64,000 nt of DNA from Pseudomonadota bacterium (GTDB lineage Bacteria; Pseudomonadota; Gammaproteobacteria; Xanthomonadales; Xanthomonadaceae). Both the position numbers and the translations under genes were made by a program. Location: assembly GCA_023430045.1 (NCBI GenBank), contig JAEZCF010000056.1, positions 1 through 64,000 of the forward strand, written 5' to 3'. Of this stretch, positions 33,107 to 41,792 are shown one piece after another. Positions within the stretch are counted from its first letter, which is position 1, and the number at the start of each line of letters is the position of its first letter. The notes below the pieces were generated by a model. It saw only the letters and a list, made by a program, of their open reading frames with translations, was not told the DNA's origin and made no database searches.

Positions 33107-33673
33107 ATGGACCTGTCCGGAATGCGGCCCTGCTCGTTTTCATCCTGTTCAGCGCGGGGCGGCTTCGGCCTCCTGGAAATGATGGTCGCCGCGCTGATCC
33201 TGGCGACGCTGTGTTCGCTGGCACTGCCATCGTTCCACCGCGGCCTGGACCGCCTGAAAGCCGATTCGCTGCGCATGCAGCTGGTTTCCGTGCTTTCGAC
33301 CGCGCGCAGCACCGCCATTGTCCGGCAGCAGCGTATCGACGCCTGTCCAAGCAGCGACGGCGGTACCTGCGGCGACGACTGGAGCCACGGCTGGCTGCTG
33401 TATCCCGGTGCGCCACCGTCACGGCCGGCGCCGCCGGGCAGCCCGGGCATGGAGCCACTGCTGGTCGAGCAACGCGCGCCCTCCCGTGTGCGGGGCATTC
33501 ACACGTCCGGACGCCCGCGCATCCAGTTCCGGCCAGACGGACGGAACGCCGGGAAGAACCAGACGATCTATATCTGCCTTGGCGATTACCGCCACAGCGA
33601 GGTGGTGGTCAATGTGCCGGGGCGGATCCGCAGCAAGCGTGTGCGTCGCCCGACACCCTGCAGGCCACGCTGA
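33107..33673 (+). CDS. GspH/FimT-family pseudopilin, stand-alone
   Basis: A 188-residue prepilin-like protein. The type III signal reads RGGFGLLEMMVAALILATLC: cleavage after Gly by prepilin peptidase, the Glu at +5 and a long hydrophobic helix, with Leu-Leu replacing the usual Thr-Leu. A C-terminal GspH-type domain follows (QQRIDACPSSDGGTCGDDWSHGW). It lies opposite to the main minor pilin operon, separated from it by tRNA-Asn. It may be a second FimT, which in relatives can bind DNA for uptake; that role is inference. Confidence 0.8.
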   Translation: MDLSGMRPCSFSSCSARGGFGLLEMMVAALILATLCSLALPSFHRGLDRLKADSLRMQLVSVLSTARSTAIVRQQRIDACPSSDGGTCGDDWSHGWLLYPGAPPSRPAPPGSPGMEPLLVEQRAPSRVRGIHTSGRPRIQFRPDGRNAGKNQTIYICLGDYRHSEVVVNVPGRIRSKRVRRPTPCRPR

Positions 33674-33705
33674 AAACAACAAAGGCCGCGATTTCTCGCG
33701 GCCTC
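33672..33705 (-). terminator. Terminator of tRNA-Asn
   Basis: On the minus strand AGGCCGCGAGAAATCGCGGCCT is followed by TTGTTGTTTT. An 8-bp GC-rich stem and U-rich tail sit at the tRNA-Asn 3' side. It overlaps the end of the convergent pseudopilin gene and may serve both. Confidence 0.8.
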
Positions 33706-33714
33706 TGCAGAATA

Positions 33715-33791
33715 TGGCGCCCGAAGTTGGACTCGAACCAACGACCCCCTGATTAACAGTCAAGTGCTCTAACCGGCTGAGCTATTCGGGC
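33715..33791 (-). tRNA. tRNA-Asn (GUU anticodon)
   Basis: The acceptor GCCCGAA pairs with TTCGGGC, with a G discriminator and encoded CCA. The anticodon loop CTGTTAATC gives GTT. The T-loop GGTTCGAGTCC is canonical. The length is 77 bases. Confidence 0.97.
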
Positions 33792-33857
33792 GGGGTGCGC
33801 ATTCTAGCCAGTACACCCGCGCCTTCGCAACCCCTCCTCCAGGCTCCCGCTGATGGC

Positions 33858-34271
33858 CTACCAGCAGCCAGACACCGTACTTTCGGTGGGCGTCTTGCGG
33901 CCAGCCTGGTCCAGCGTCAGCGTGCCGCATTTGTCCTTTTCCTGTGCTCCCGCGGGCACCGCCTGAAGCTTGAAGGCGGAAGCCGATGCATTGCCATCAA
34001 AGGAAATGGCGTACTGCGATGTTCCGTCGCGCGGCGATCGCGTGAACGGCAGCGTCAATCCGACATAGGAATTCTGCACGGTGTGATGCCGCTCCAGCAC
34101 CTGGGCGAGCTCTATCAGGTCCGCCTTGGCCTGTGCGCGACGCGATTTCCGCACATGCTCCTGATAGGACGGAAAGGCCACCGCGGCCAGGATGGCGACC
34201 ACCGCCACCACGATCATCAACTCGATCAGGGTGAAGCCACGGACAGCCGGAGAAGATGACGCGATACGCAT
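33858..34271 (-). CDS. pilE: Type IV pilin-like protein PilE
   Basis: A 137-residue prepilin with a short basic leader, cleavage site RG/FTLIELMIVVAVVAILAAVA and Glu at +5. The C-terminal domain has two cysteines (DKCGTLTLDQAGRKTPTEST, VSGCW) that can form the D-region disulphide. The ATG at 34271 has GAGGTG six bases ahead; a start at 34298 overlapping the pilY1 stop (ATGA) is the alternative. It is the last gene of the minor pilin operon. Confidence 0.88.
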   Translation of the reverse strand: MRIASSSPAVRGFTLIELMIVVAVVAILAAVAFPSYQEHVRKSRRAQAKADLIELAQVLERHHTVQNSYVGLTLPFTRSPRDGTSQYAISFDGNASASAFKLQAVPAGAQEKDKCGTLTLDQAGRKTPTESTVSGCW

Positions 34272-34294
34272 TGAACACCTCGAATTCGGTTCAG

Positions 34295-37200
34295 TCATCG
34301 GATCTGCCGCCAGGACTGCCGGCCACAGGGGCGAGGCATGTACATGGCATCAGCGCCGGGGGCACGCAGCACGAAGGTGCACTGGTCCGCCTGGATCAGC
34401 TTGTCCACGGTGCAGCTTGCATCCTTGGGATCGCAAGGCGTCAGCTTCGGCACGAAGATGCTGGTGTCCTTCACCGGCGGTCCCTGCCCACGATCGCCGC
34501 CCTTGGTCAGCGCCACCGCGCCGCAGTTGCCGGTACACAGCGGGTCGCCTCCGATCTCCGGACTCAGGCCCGACATGGCACCGCCTCCGGTCAGCAGGTT
34601 CAGTCCATACAGCCAGTTCGTACCACCGCCGCTTCCGCAGATGGCGGTACCCGGCACATAGGTGGTGAAGAAAACGCTGCCGTTCTGGATGTTGGGGTTG
34701 CCAACGAAGCGCTCACCTTCCACGGTGGTGTCCACCAGCAGATCCACGTACCAGCCGCGCACCGATGTGTAGTTGACGTTGTTGCGACTGACGTTACGGA
34801 TGTCGTACCCGGCATTGGACGTGGTGCTGCTGACCGTCTGCTCCACCAGTGCCGTGCGACCGCCCACCGCCGTCTTCAGGTCGTCCCATACGCCATACAG
34901 GCTCTGCACCGGCGAGGTGCTGCTGATCTGGTTGTCGTCGGCCGCAAAATACTGGCCGGTGCCGAAGAACAGGCTGACACCACCGCCCGGGCCGCTGGAT
35001 ACCTCGATGCCGCTCATGATCGGCTGTACCGCATTGTCGCGCACGGCAGTGAACAGCGGCGCACCGTCCAGCGCCACCCTCCAGTTCGCCGGGTTGGTAT
35101 CGGACAGATCGAATTTCCATAGATTGCCCTGCATGTCGCCGCCGTACACCGTGTCGGTGATGCCATCGGCATTCTTGAGCGCCACCGGGGCCAGGTTGAT
35201 GAGGCCATTGCGGTTGGCATAGCCCGCACCGGACGGTGCGATACGGGCCAGCACCTGGCCCGTTCCGATATCGACAACGAACAGGACAGGCTTGGCACTG
35301 GTGGAGTTGACACCGTTGCCGAACAGGGCGACAAAGCGCGGCGCCGTGTTGGCCGAGCCCGCAGTCAGCGGCACGATCACGGGTTTGCCGAGCACGAAGC
35401 CGAGATCGGACTCGGTCTTGCCGGACACTTCCCAGAGCACCTTGTCGGCGTTGAAGCCGGTGGGATCGCCGACATCGAGGCCGAAGACCAAACCATGACC
35501 GACACTGCTGGCATTCGGCGCCTTGCTGGAACCGCCACCGCCGGTCGTCCCTACCAGCACCGAGTGCCACGCGTTGCTGTAATAGACATCCGACGAGGTC
35601 AGCGGACCGTCCACGTAGTACCGGTGACCATATTTTGGATTGGCAAGTTCACTGATGTGCTGCAGCGCAGCCGACGGAATGAAAGCGAGCTCCTCGTTGC
35701 CTGCCGCGGCGCTGTCGGACCCGTTGAAGCCATGCAGCATGCCGTCGTTGGCGCCGACGTAGACCATGGTGGGCGGCCCGCTGGTGGCCCGCTTGCTGGT
35801 CAGGAAGGTTTGGTAGGCCGTACCCAGCGTTCTTTTCCATTCCGTGGCATAGGTCGACCAGGAGGCATAGCCATAGTCATCCCGGTTGGAGACGATTTCC
35901 GTCGTGGAGTTGACGATATCGCCCAATGGCGTGCTGCGCGTACGCAGGCCACTGACCGGCGAGCCGCGCAGGAAGGTCATCAGCCGGCCGAACTTCTGCT
36001 CGTCAGTGCCCGTCCCGATCCAGTCGGGTATGGAATCACTGAAACCGAGTACGGAAAGCTTTGCCCGGTAATTGTTACCGGGAATGTTGTTGGCCACGAA
36101 CTCCACGACCTTTGCACGCGTCACCGCGCCATCATTTGCCGTGCTGGTTGGCGCTGTAGCGGTATAAATGCGCCGCGTGGAGCCAGCAATCCTGCTGGAG
36201 GCACGCCAGAGTTCGCCGCCATCGGTACCGTCGGTGCCGACACGCGTTGCGATCACATCACCGGTCCAGTCATAGGAGCCACTGGGCACCGTGAAATGGG
36301 ACGACACCGTGAACGAACCGGTGGTGATGCGTGCGCCGGCACCGCTGCCACCGACCGGGGCGTCGCCTTCGGCCGCGCTGTCGAAGATCGACTCCAGCGC
36401 TTCCTTCAGCTTGGTCGGGTTGCGTGCCAGGAAGTAGTTGTCGGGGACGCCGGCCTTCTTGCTGTCCCACTTCTTTCCGGCTGGCACACCGTACTTGGCC
36501 GCATACCACAGCGGGCTTTCCAGCTGGCCGGCGGCGCCTCTGGACAGCTTGTACTTGGTGACGATCGGCTTCTGCCATGTACCCGGATAATCATTGACGG
36601 ATGTCAGTACCGAATTGTCCTGGTTGCCGGGACGCAGGGCCAACCGCTGCACACCATCTGCGGCGTTCGAGCCGGTGATGGTGTAGCCGGTGAGCATCGC
36701 ATTGCCGGCGTAGGCGGACAGATTCTCGATGCGCACCATGACCTCGTCAGCAGCAACGGTGCCGCTGATGCCGCCATTGGTCGTACACACACGCGTACCA
36801 GCATTGGCCGCACTGACACTCTTGGTCGCATCGGCACGCCAGCAGATGTTGTTGAAGCTGCCGGTTTCGGTGCAGGCGGCACCCACGCAGTAACTCATCA
36901 TGGCGACGACGTCATTGTCATGATCGTTGCCCCACAGCGAGTCTTCCCACACCAGCGAGAAACTGCCCGCCGTGCCATCGGCCTTGTAGGGCCGGCCATA
37001 GATGTTGTTCTGCGACGTGGTGGAGACCTTGGTTCCGATACCGATGGAGCCGAGGAAGCAACTGCGCCAGCCACCATCGGTGATCTGGGCGCCGCCGGTA
37101 TTGTTCGCCTGGCACAACGGCGACAGCCCGATCTTGCCGCCGCCCACACTGATCTCGAACTTCGGCAGGTTCTCGGCCATTGCGACCGCGTAGGTGGTCG

Positions 37201-38932
37201 CGGTGACCTTGTAGCTGGACGGTTTGTTCTGCAGGCCAGGACGCAGATCGGTCTCGGCTGCCGCCTTGGCCAGGCCCGCCATCATGAAACTGCCTTCCAT
37301 GGACGGAATGTCCGGGCAGATGCCGCGCACCTCGCTCAGCTTGCTGACCGTGCGGCCCTGGCAGATATTCTCATGCGCGGCAGTCCTGTCGCCGGGGCTG
37401 GCAAAGATGTTGCCCGCCATGTAGTCCTTGCCCACCAGCCCTTCCGCCGTGCCGACCGCATCGGTCGCGCTGGTCGCCGATGCAAGGTTGACAACGCTGC
37501 CGAGGTTGTCGCTGTCGAACGACGGCAGGCCGGAGGACATGACCAGGATGTTGCAGCTGGCGCAATAGGAGTTTCCGCCACTTTCCGGCGATCGGTAGGG
37601 ATCCTTCCAGGTCACGCCCGTGGGCAGGCCCGAGAGGTCCGTGCCACTATTGTACGACGTGGTCTTTGTCCCTGCCGTTACGTAACGCAACGCTTCGGCA
37701 TACATTTCGGCAAGCGGATTGCCCCATGCGCTGCACTTCTGGGAGCCAGCGCCCGGATCGTCCAGAACGCGGTCCGCATTACCTTGACGGTTGAGGATGC
37801 TGTAGGCGTTGCAGTCGGTCCAGTTGTTGCTCCAGTTCCACTTGTCGATCTTGAAAGCGGAAATCGTGTTGATTACACCTTCGCCATCCTTGGTCGCCCC
37901 ATTCTTCAGATAGCAGAATTGTCCTGTCGAGAGGTCGATCTCATCGCCCGCTGCGCAGAAGGTCGTGCCGTTGCCGGCAATCTTGCCGATATTGCGTCGG
38001 AGCACACCGCCATCACGAGGCTTGGAATACGTACCTGATACCAACCCGAAACGCAGTCGCCCACTTTCGCCGTAGGTCTGCAGCAGGCCGGCAGGCTTGT
38101 ATCGATCCGTGGTTCCGTTGTTGTATTTGCGGCAGAAGCTCTCGCGCACGTCGTTGGCGCCCGACGCGCAGACCTCGACGCGGACGGTGTAATTGGTCGC
38201 CGAAGTGGGCGTGTCGCTGTTGCGGTTGACGCCGCACTGCACACTCGCTGTCGAGGCCCATTCCGACCAGTTACCAGCCGCGACGCGCATCAGCGGCATG
38301 CCGCCGGATTCAATGGTCGCGTTGCAGAAGGACTGCGTCCCTCGCAACGGCGTAAAACTGTTGATGTCGTTACCGCTGTATACCTTCACCCAGGCGTGCA
38401 GATCGCTGGGGATCTGCGCGCGCTCGATGACGGTCGTGGCACCATCGGTCACGCGTTGCCCGCCGTAGAGCACGCTGCGCACGACGTCCAGCCGGCTCAT
38501 CGTCACCCAGTTGAGGAAGTTTCCGGACCAGTCACCATTGCAGGTGTGGCCATTGGTGCCACCGGCCTGGCCGGATGCCTTGAACTTTCCGCTGGTGCCA
38601 CTGCCGGATGCTGCGTAACAGAGCTTCGAATCGAAATAGCCGCCGTACTCGAACTTGTCCAGGTACGTGGTGTCGAGGACGCCGTCCTCGTCCAAGTCGC
38701 TGTAATCGCTGTACGCCTTGTTGAACAGCTGCTCATCGCGCGACATCACCATCATCATCAGCGGCGGCTGGCTCTGCTTGGTGTACAGCGGCTCCTGCGC
38801 GATGTCGTAATCACCGATCGCCGCACGCAGCGGAACCACCAGCGCGATCACGCCGGCAAGTACTGCCGTAGCCGCACCTGCGCGCAGCCAGGTGGCCGGA
38901 GTCATTCGGAGAAAGCGACGCTGGGAAGTCAT
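34295..38932 (-). CDS. pilY1: Type IV pilus tip-associated adhesin PilY1
   Basis: A 1545-residue secreted protein. The N-terminus has a hydrophobic helix (AGAATAVLAGVIALVVPL) that acts as signal sequence. The C-terminal third is the conserved PilY1 beta-propeller, recognisable from MVYVGANDGMLHGFNG, YYVDGPLTSSDVYY and TVYGGDMQGNLWKFDLSD. PilY1 sits at the pilus tip with the minor pilins, supports pilus extension and adhesion and can bind calcium. It overlaps pilX and pilE. The long N-terminal part is variable in the family and probably sets surface specificity. Confidence 0.93.
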   Translation of the reverse strand: MTSQRRFLRMTPATWLRAGAATAVLAGVIALVVPLRAAIGDYDIAQEPLYTKQSQPPLMMMVMSRDEQLFNKAYSDYSDLDEDGVLDTTYLDKFEYGGYFDSKLCYAASGSGTSGKFKASGQAGGTNGHTCNGDWSGNFLNWVTMSRLDVVRSVLYGGQRVTDGATTVIERAQIPSDLHAWVKVYSGNDINSFTPLRGTQSFCNATIESGGMPLMRVAAGNWSEWASTASVQCGVNRNSDTPTSATNYTVRVEVCASGANDVRESFCRKYNNGTTDRYKPAGLLQTYGESGRLRFGLVSGTYSKPRDGGVLRRNIGKIAGNGTTFCAAGDEIDLSTGQFCYLKNGATKDGEGVINTISAFKIDKWNWSNNWTDCNAYSILNRQGNADRVLDDPGAGSQKCSAWGNPLAEMYAEALRYVTAGTKTTSYNSGTDLSGLPTGVTWKDPYRSPESGGNSYCASCNILVMSSGLPSFDSDNLGSVVNLASATSATDAVGTAEGLVGKDYMAGNIFASPGDRTAAHENICQGRTVSKLSEVRGICPDIPSMEGSFMMAGLAKAAAETDLRPGLQNKPSSYKVTATTYAVAMAENLPKFEISVGGGKIGLSPLCQANNTGGAQITDGGWRSCFLGSIGIGTKVSTTSQNNIYGRPYKADGTAGSFSLVWEDSLWGNDHDNDVVAMMSYCVGAACTETGSFNNICWRADATKSVSAANAGTRVCTTNGGISGTVAADEVMVRIENLSAYAGNAMLTGYTITGSNAADGVQRLALRPGNQDNSVLTSVNDYPGTWQKPIVTKYKLSRGAAGQLESPLWYAAKYGVPAGKKWDSKKAGVPDNYFLARNPTKLKEALESIFDSAAEGDAPVGGSGAGARITTGSFTVSSHFTVPSGSYDWTGDVIATRVGTDGTDGGELWRASSRIAGSTRRIYTATAPTSTANDGAVTRAKVVEFVANNIPGNNYRAKLSVLGFSDSIPDWIGTGTDEQKFGRLMTFLRGSPVSGLRTRSTPLGDIVNSTTEIVSNRDDYGYASWSTYATEWKRTLGTAYQTFLTSKRATSGPPTMVYVGANDGMLHGFNGSDSAAAGNEELAFIPSAALQHISELANPKYGHRYYVDGPLTSSDVYYSNAWHSVLVGTTGGGGSSKAPNASSVGHGLVFGLDVGDPTGFNADKVLWEVSGKTESDLGFVLGKPVIVPLTAGSANTAPRFVALFGNGVNSTSAKPVLFVVDIGTGQVLARIAPSGAGYANRNGLINLAPVALKNADGITDTVYGGDMQGNLWKFDLSDTNPANWRVALDGAPLFTAVRDNAVQPIMSGIEVSSGPGGGVSLFFGTGQYFAADDNQISSTSPVQSLYGVWDDLKTAVGGRTALVEQTVSSTTSNAGYDIRNVSRNNVNYTSVRGWYVDLLVDTTVEGERFVGNPNIQNGSVFFTTYVPGTAICGSGGGTNWLYGLNLLTGGGAMSGLSPEIGGDPLCTGNCGAVALTKGGDRGQGPPVKDTSIFVPKLTPCDPKDASCTVDKLIQADQCTFVLRAPGADAMYMPRPCGRQSWRQIR

Positions 38933-39414
38933 GGGATGAAAACCGTGTCGATGACGGCACTGGCCGAGGCGTTGTCGGGATCGTCACTGGCAAGCGCCGT
39001 GACCTGGTAGATGTTTCCGGTTTCTTCGTTCTGGCGTTCGCCCACGCGGCGGCTGGACGCGGCAAAACATTTATCCACGCGGCGTGTGTAGTTCGCCGCG
39101 GCTGTGCCGATACCGTCGGCCCAGGTCAACGGGTCGTAGGTCGGGCTGCATTCTTCCTGGTCGGCCACGAATACGCCGCCGTCGGAGATCTCGGCGTCGA
39201 TGTCGTTCTCGATCTGCCGCGCGTCTGCCTCGGCGTTCTGGAAGGCCTGGTTGGTACGGAAATAATTGGCCGCCATGCGTTCCTGCATGCCGGTGACCTG
39301 CATGCCGGCAATGCCGATCAGCGCCAGCAGGATCAGCATGATCAGGGCGACATACAGGACCGCGCCACGCTGCGCATGAGGTGAGGGCGGGCGGCGGAGC
39401 ATCCGGATGGACAT
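38929..39414 (-). CDS. pilX: Minor pilin-associated protein PilX
   Basis: A 161-residue protein with the PilX N-terminal domain: HAQRGAVLYVALIMLILLALI then GIAGMQVTGMQERMAANY. This class has a G/AVLxxAL signal that lacks the +5 Glu of major pilins. The ATG at 39414 has AGGTG just ahead; ATG 39432 would add six residues. Part of the minor pilin tip complex with PilV, PilW and PilY1. Confidence 0.88.
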   Translation of the reverse strand: MSIRMLRRPPSPHAQRGAVLYVALIMLILLALIGIAGMQVTGMQERMAANYFRTNQAFQNAEADARQIENDIDAEISDGGVFVADQEECSPTYDPLTWADGIGTAAANYTRRVDKCFAASSRRVGERQNEETGNIYQVTALASDDPDNASASAVIDTVFIP

Positions 39415-39421
39415 GGGCACC

Positions 39422-40618
39422 TCAGTTGCCATACAGACGGTTACGAAGGGCGATGGTGGTCTGGTACACCGCGCGCATGCGCCCGTCGCTCGGCGCGGTG
39501 AACGTCACGCCGAGGGCGTTCAGTTCGGCCGCGCCCGTTGCCTGGCGTGCGGCAGCCGGATCCGGACTGGACATCAGCAGGCCCAGCTGCACGGCGCCGA
39601 CACGGCGCCAGGCGAGCGCGTCATCACCCGGCACCGAGGCCAGTACCGATGTGGCCGTTCCCTGGCTGTCGATGTAGCCGGTGGGAGCCGTGGTGGACAG
39701 CGCGCGGTCCTGGCCATACAGCAGCTGCATGTTTTCCACGCCTTCCACCAGCGCTTCCGGCGCACCGGCCACCAGATCGCCATTGGGCACGGCTGAAAAG
39801 CGGACTCTGTACAGCGAGGTTCCACCGGTGTCGGCATCGCGACCGACGTAATAGACCGCGCTTTCCGCCCGATACAGCATCGCCTGGCCGGTGGTATACA
39901 GGCTGGTGAAGGCTCGCCCGCCATTGAGCTGTCCCGCGTCGAACGCAACCCGTCCGCCGGCGCCGTCCACGGCATTTGCCTGGAAGGTCGTCGCGGAGAG
40001 GCAGTCCGCTATCCCGAACAGGCCGGGGTTTTCCATGCCACTGCGCAGCACGTCGAAACGCGTGGCGTCGAAGTGGAAAATCGGCGTATCCGAACCGCCG
40101 GTGATGGAGGTCACCGGCACACCGTCCGGCATCAGATAGCGCAGGGAAACCATGTCGCTGCCGTCGACACGGTTGCTCGTCGCATTGGCGATCCCAGCCG
40201 GCAGCGCAGGCGTGTAGGCCGTGCCGCCGGTGGACGGCGTCGCGGCGATGGTCAGCGAATCGCCCGGCTCGGTGCCGGTAGCCTCGAAACCTTGGATGGA
40301 TCGGGCGAAATCCAGCACCGGCTGGCTGGCGCCATCCAGCGTGGAGTTCAGTGACCCGGGCGACTGCAGCGTATGCGCCTGGTCGTTGACGCAGCCGAAA
40401 TGCCCTGCCATGCGCATTTCACGCTGCAGGGAATCCATTGCGAAACGGCTGTTTTCCTGCACACGCGCCAGGCCTTCGGACAGCTGGTAGGCGGCACGCG
40501 AGGCCGCGAACACCTGGATCACGCCCAGCATGACGATCAGGCCGATGACCATGGCGATCATCAATTCGATCAGCGACAGGCCGGCCATCTGCCGGAACAA
40601 GGATGTCGGACGCTTCAC
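39422..40618 (-). CDS. pilW: Minor pilin PilW
   Basis: A 398-residue minor pilin with the prepilin signal QMAGLSLIELMIAMVIGLIV and the large globular domain typical of PilW. The conserved N-terminal helix continues GVIQVFAASRAAYQLSEGLARV. It overlaps pilV by four bases and pilX at its 3' end. In other species PilW belongs to the priming complex that starts pilus assembly. Confidence 0.9.
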   Translation of the reverse strand: MKRPTSLFRQMAGLSLIELMIAMVIGLIVMLGVIQVFAASRAAYQLSEGLARVQENSRFAMDSLQREMRMAGHFGCVNDQAHTLQSPGSLNSTLDGASQPVLDFARSIQGFEATGTEPGDSLTIAATPSTGGTAYTPALPAGIANATSNRVDGSDMVSLRYLMPDGVPVTSITGGSDTPIFHFDATRFDVLRSGMENPGLFGIADCLSATTFQANAVDGAGGRVAFDAGQLNGGRAFTSLYTTGQAMLYRAESAVYYVGRDADTGGTSLYRVRFSAVPNGDLVAGAPEALVEGVENMQLLYGQDRALSTTAPTGYIDSQGTATSVLASVPGDDALAWRRVGAVQLGLLMSSPDPAAARQATGAAELNALGVTFTAPSDGRMRAVYQTTIALRNRLYGN

Positions 40619-41085
40619 AGGATGGTCCTTGCGCTGAAGGTGGTGTCTTCCGCCTCTTCGTTCCAGCGCTCGTCACCCCAGGACACGTTCACGGTGATTT
40701 CCGAGCCATTGCGTTCCACCGTTGCTGTGGCGTTGTCGCCCAGCGCCTTGCCCAGGCGGCATCGCCAATCCGTCATGAATACGTCCTGGGTGATGCTCTG
40801 CCCGGTCGGCGAGGTGCAGTCATCCTTGGCGGTAGTTGCCGTGTAGGTCCCTGCATACAGGGCTGCGGCCACGCGGTTCATGCGGATCTGGTCGAGCAGT
40901 TCGTAGCTGAGGTTGGTCGCCTGTGTGCGGTAGTTCGCGCTCTGGACGTACCGTACGTTCATCGTCTGCAGCAGCGCGAAGCCCAACAGCCCGAAGCCAA
41001 GGACGAGGATGGCGATCAGCACTTCGATCAGACTGAAACCGCCCTGCTGGCGGCGCCGAACATGGATGGCATGCATCATGCGCAT
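40615..41085 (-). CDS. pilV: Minor pilin PilV
   Basis: A 156-residue minor pilin: leader MRMMHAIHVRRRQQG, then GFSLIEVLIAILVLGFGLLG with Glu at +5, followed by ALLQTMNVRYVQSANYRTQA. This block is a hallmark of PilV. The start at 41085 overlaps the fimT stop by ten bases; an upstream ATG would run well inside fimT. Part of the pilus tip complex. Confidence 0.9.
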   Translation of the reverse strand: MRMMHAIHVRRRQQGGFSLIEVLIAILVLGFGLLGFALLQTMNVRYVQSANYRTQATNLSYELLDQIRMNRVAAALYAGTYTATTAKDDCTSPTGQSITQDVFMTDWRCRLGKALGDNATATVERNGSEITVNVSWGDERWNEEAEDTTFSARTIL

Positions 41086-41594
41086 GCTTCCTTGTGCAAC
41101 CGGACCTGGCCGGTCGGTGAGATGGTCAGCCTGCGCTGGAGATCCTGCGAGCCGCATTCGTCCGGTCGCAGCGTGATGTCCTGCGACGCCGCAGCGCGAT
41201 TGCGGCCACGCCCGTCGAACGCGACGGTCAGCTCCTGGTCGCTGGTTCCTTCAATATCCCGCCGGCCTTCGGCGAAACGCAACACGGTTTCGGTGCTGTC
41301 GTATTCGCCGTCGCCGTTGGTATCACTCCACACCATCCAGCCATCCGACCAGGCATCGCCATCGCAGCCGGCACCGGCCAGCGACGCACAGACCGCAGCG
41401 CCGCGCGTGTTCTTCACCGCCTCCGATCGAGCCAGCGACAAGGCAGCGATGAGCTCATTGGAGGTGGTCGCCATCCGGTTCGAGCGCAGCGTGACCTGGA
41501 AACCGGGAAAGGCGATGCTGGCCAGGATCGCCAACACGGCGATGGTGACCATCAGTTCGAGCAGAGTGAAGCCGTTGGTCCGGCGCAAAGACAT
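41076..41594 (-). CDS. fimT: GspH/FimT-family pseudopilin, first gene of the pilus operon
   Basis: A 172-residue prepilin-like protein starting MSLRRTNGFTLLELMVTIAV, with the Gly/Phe cleavage site and +5 Glu, then the typical RSEAVKNTRGAAVCAS. The C-terminal domain ends in GSQDLQRRLTISPTGQVRL, the usual GspH end. The order fimT-pilV-pilW-pilX-pilY1-pilE with overlapping ends indicates one operon. Its promoter should lie in 41595-41720, where I see no clear motif. Confidence 0.9.
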   Translation of the reverse strand: MSLRRTNGFTLLELMVTIAVLAILASIAFPGFQVTLRSNRMATTSNELIAALSLARSEAVKNTRGAAVCASLAGAGCDGDAWSDGWMVWSDTNGDGEYDSTETVLRFAEGRRDIEGTSDQELTVAFDGRGRNRAAASQDITLRPDECGSQDLQRRLTISPTGQVRLHKEACA

Positions 41595-41730
41595 GGAACG
41601 CTCCCCAGCGTGATGCCGGCCACGATGCCCCGCTCCCGTCCGTCCGGCAAGGGGCGGCAGGACGAACGGTCATTCCTGGGCGACAGGCGTCAAAAGATCG
41701 GCGCGGAGCGGGAGCCGTGGCTGCGGCTCA

Positions 41731-41788
41731 TGCCGACCTTGCGTCGGCATTGCCGGGGATAGCAGTGCCGACCATGGGTCGGCACTAC
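41731..41788 (-). repeat. Pair of SMAG-type palindromes between ppnN and the pilus operon
   Basis: Two adjacent hairpins: 41731-41750 (TGCCGACC/GGTCGGCA-like arms, worn) and 41765-41788, on the minus strand GTAGTGCCGACCCATGGTCGGCAC, which is a full element. They follow the ppnN stop on the same strand and may stabilise or end its mRNA. Confidence 0.7.
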
Positions 41789-41792
41789 CGGA

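Noticed and set aside
35495..38038. A long plus-strand open frame opposite pilY1
   Set aside because: It is the antisense shadow of pilY1, which has clear domain matches and operon context.
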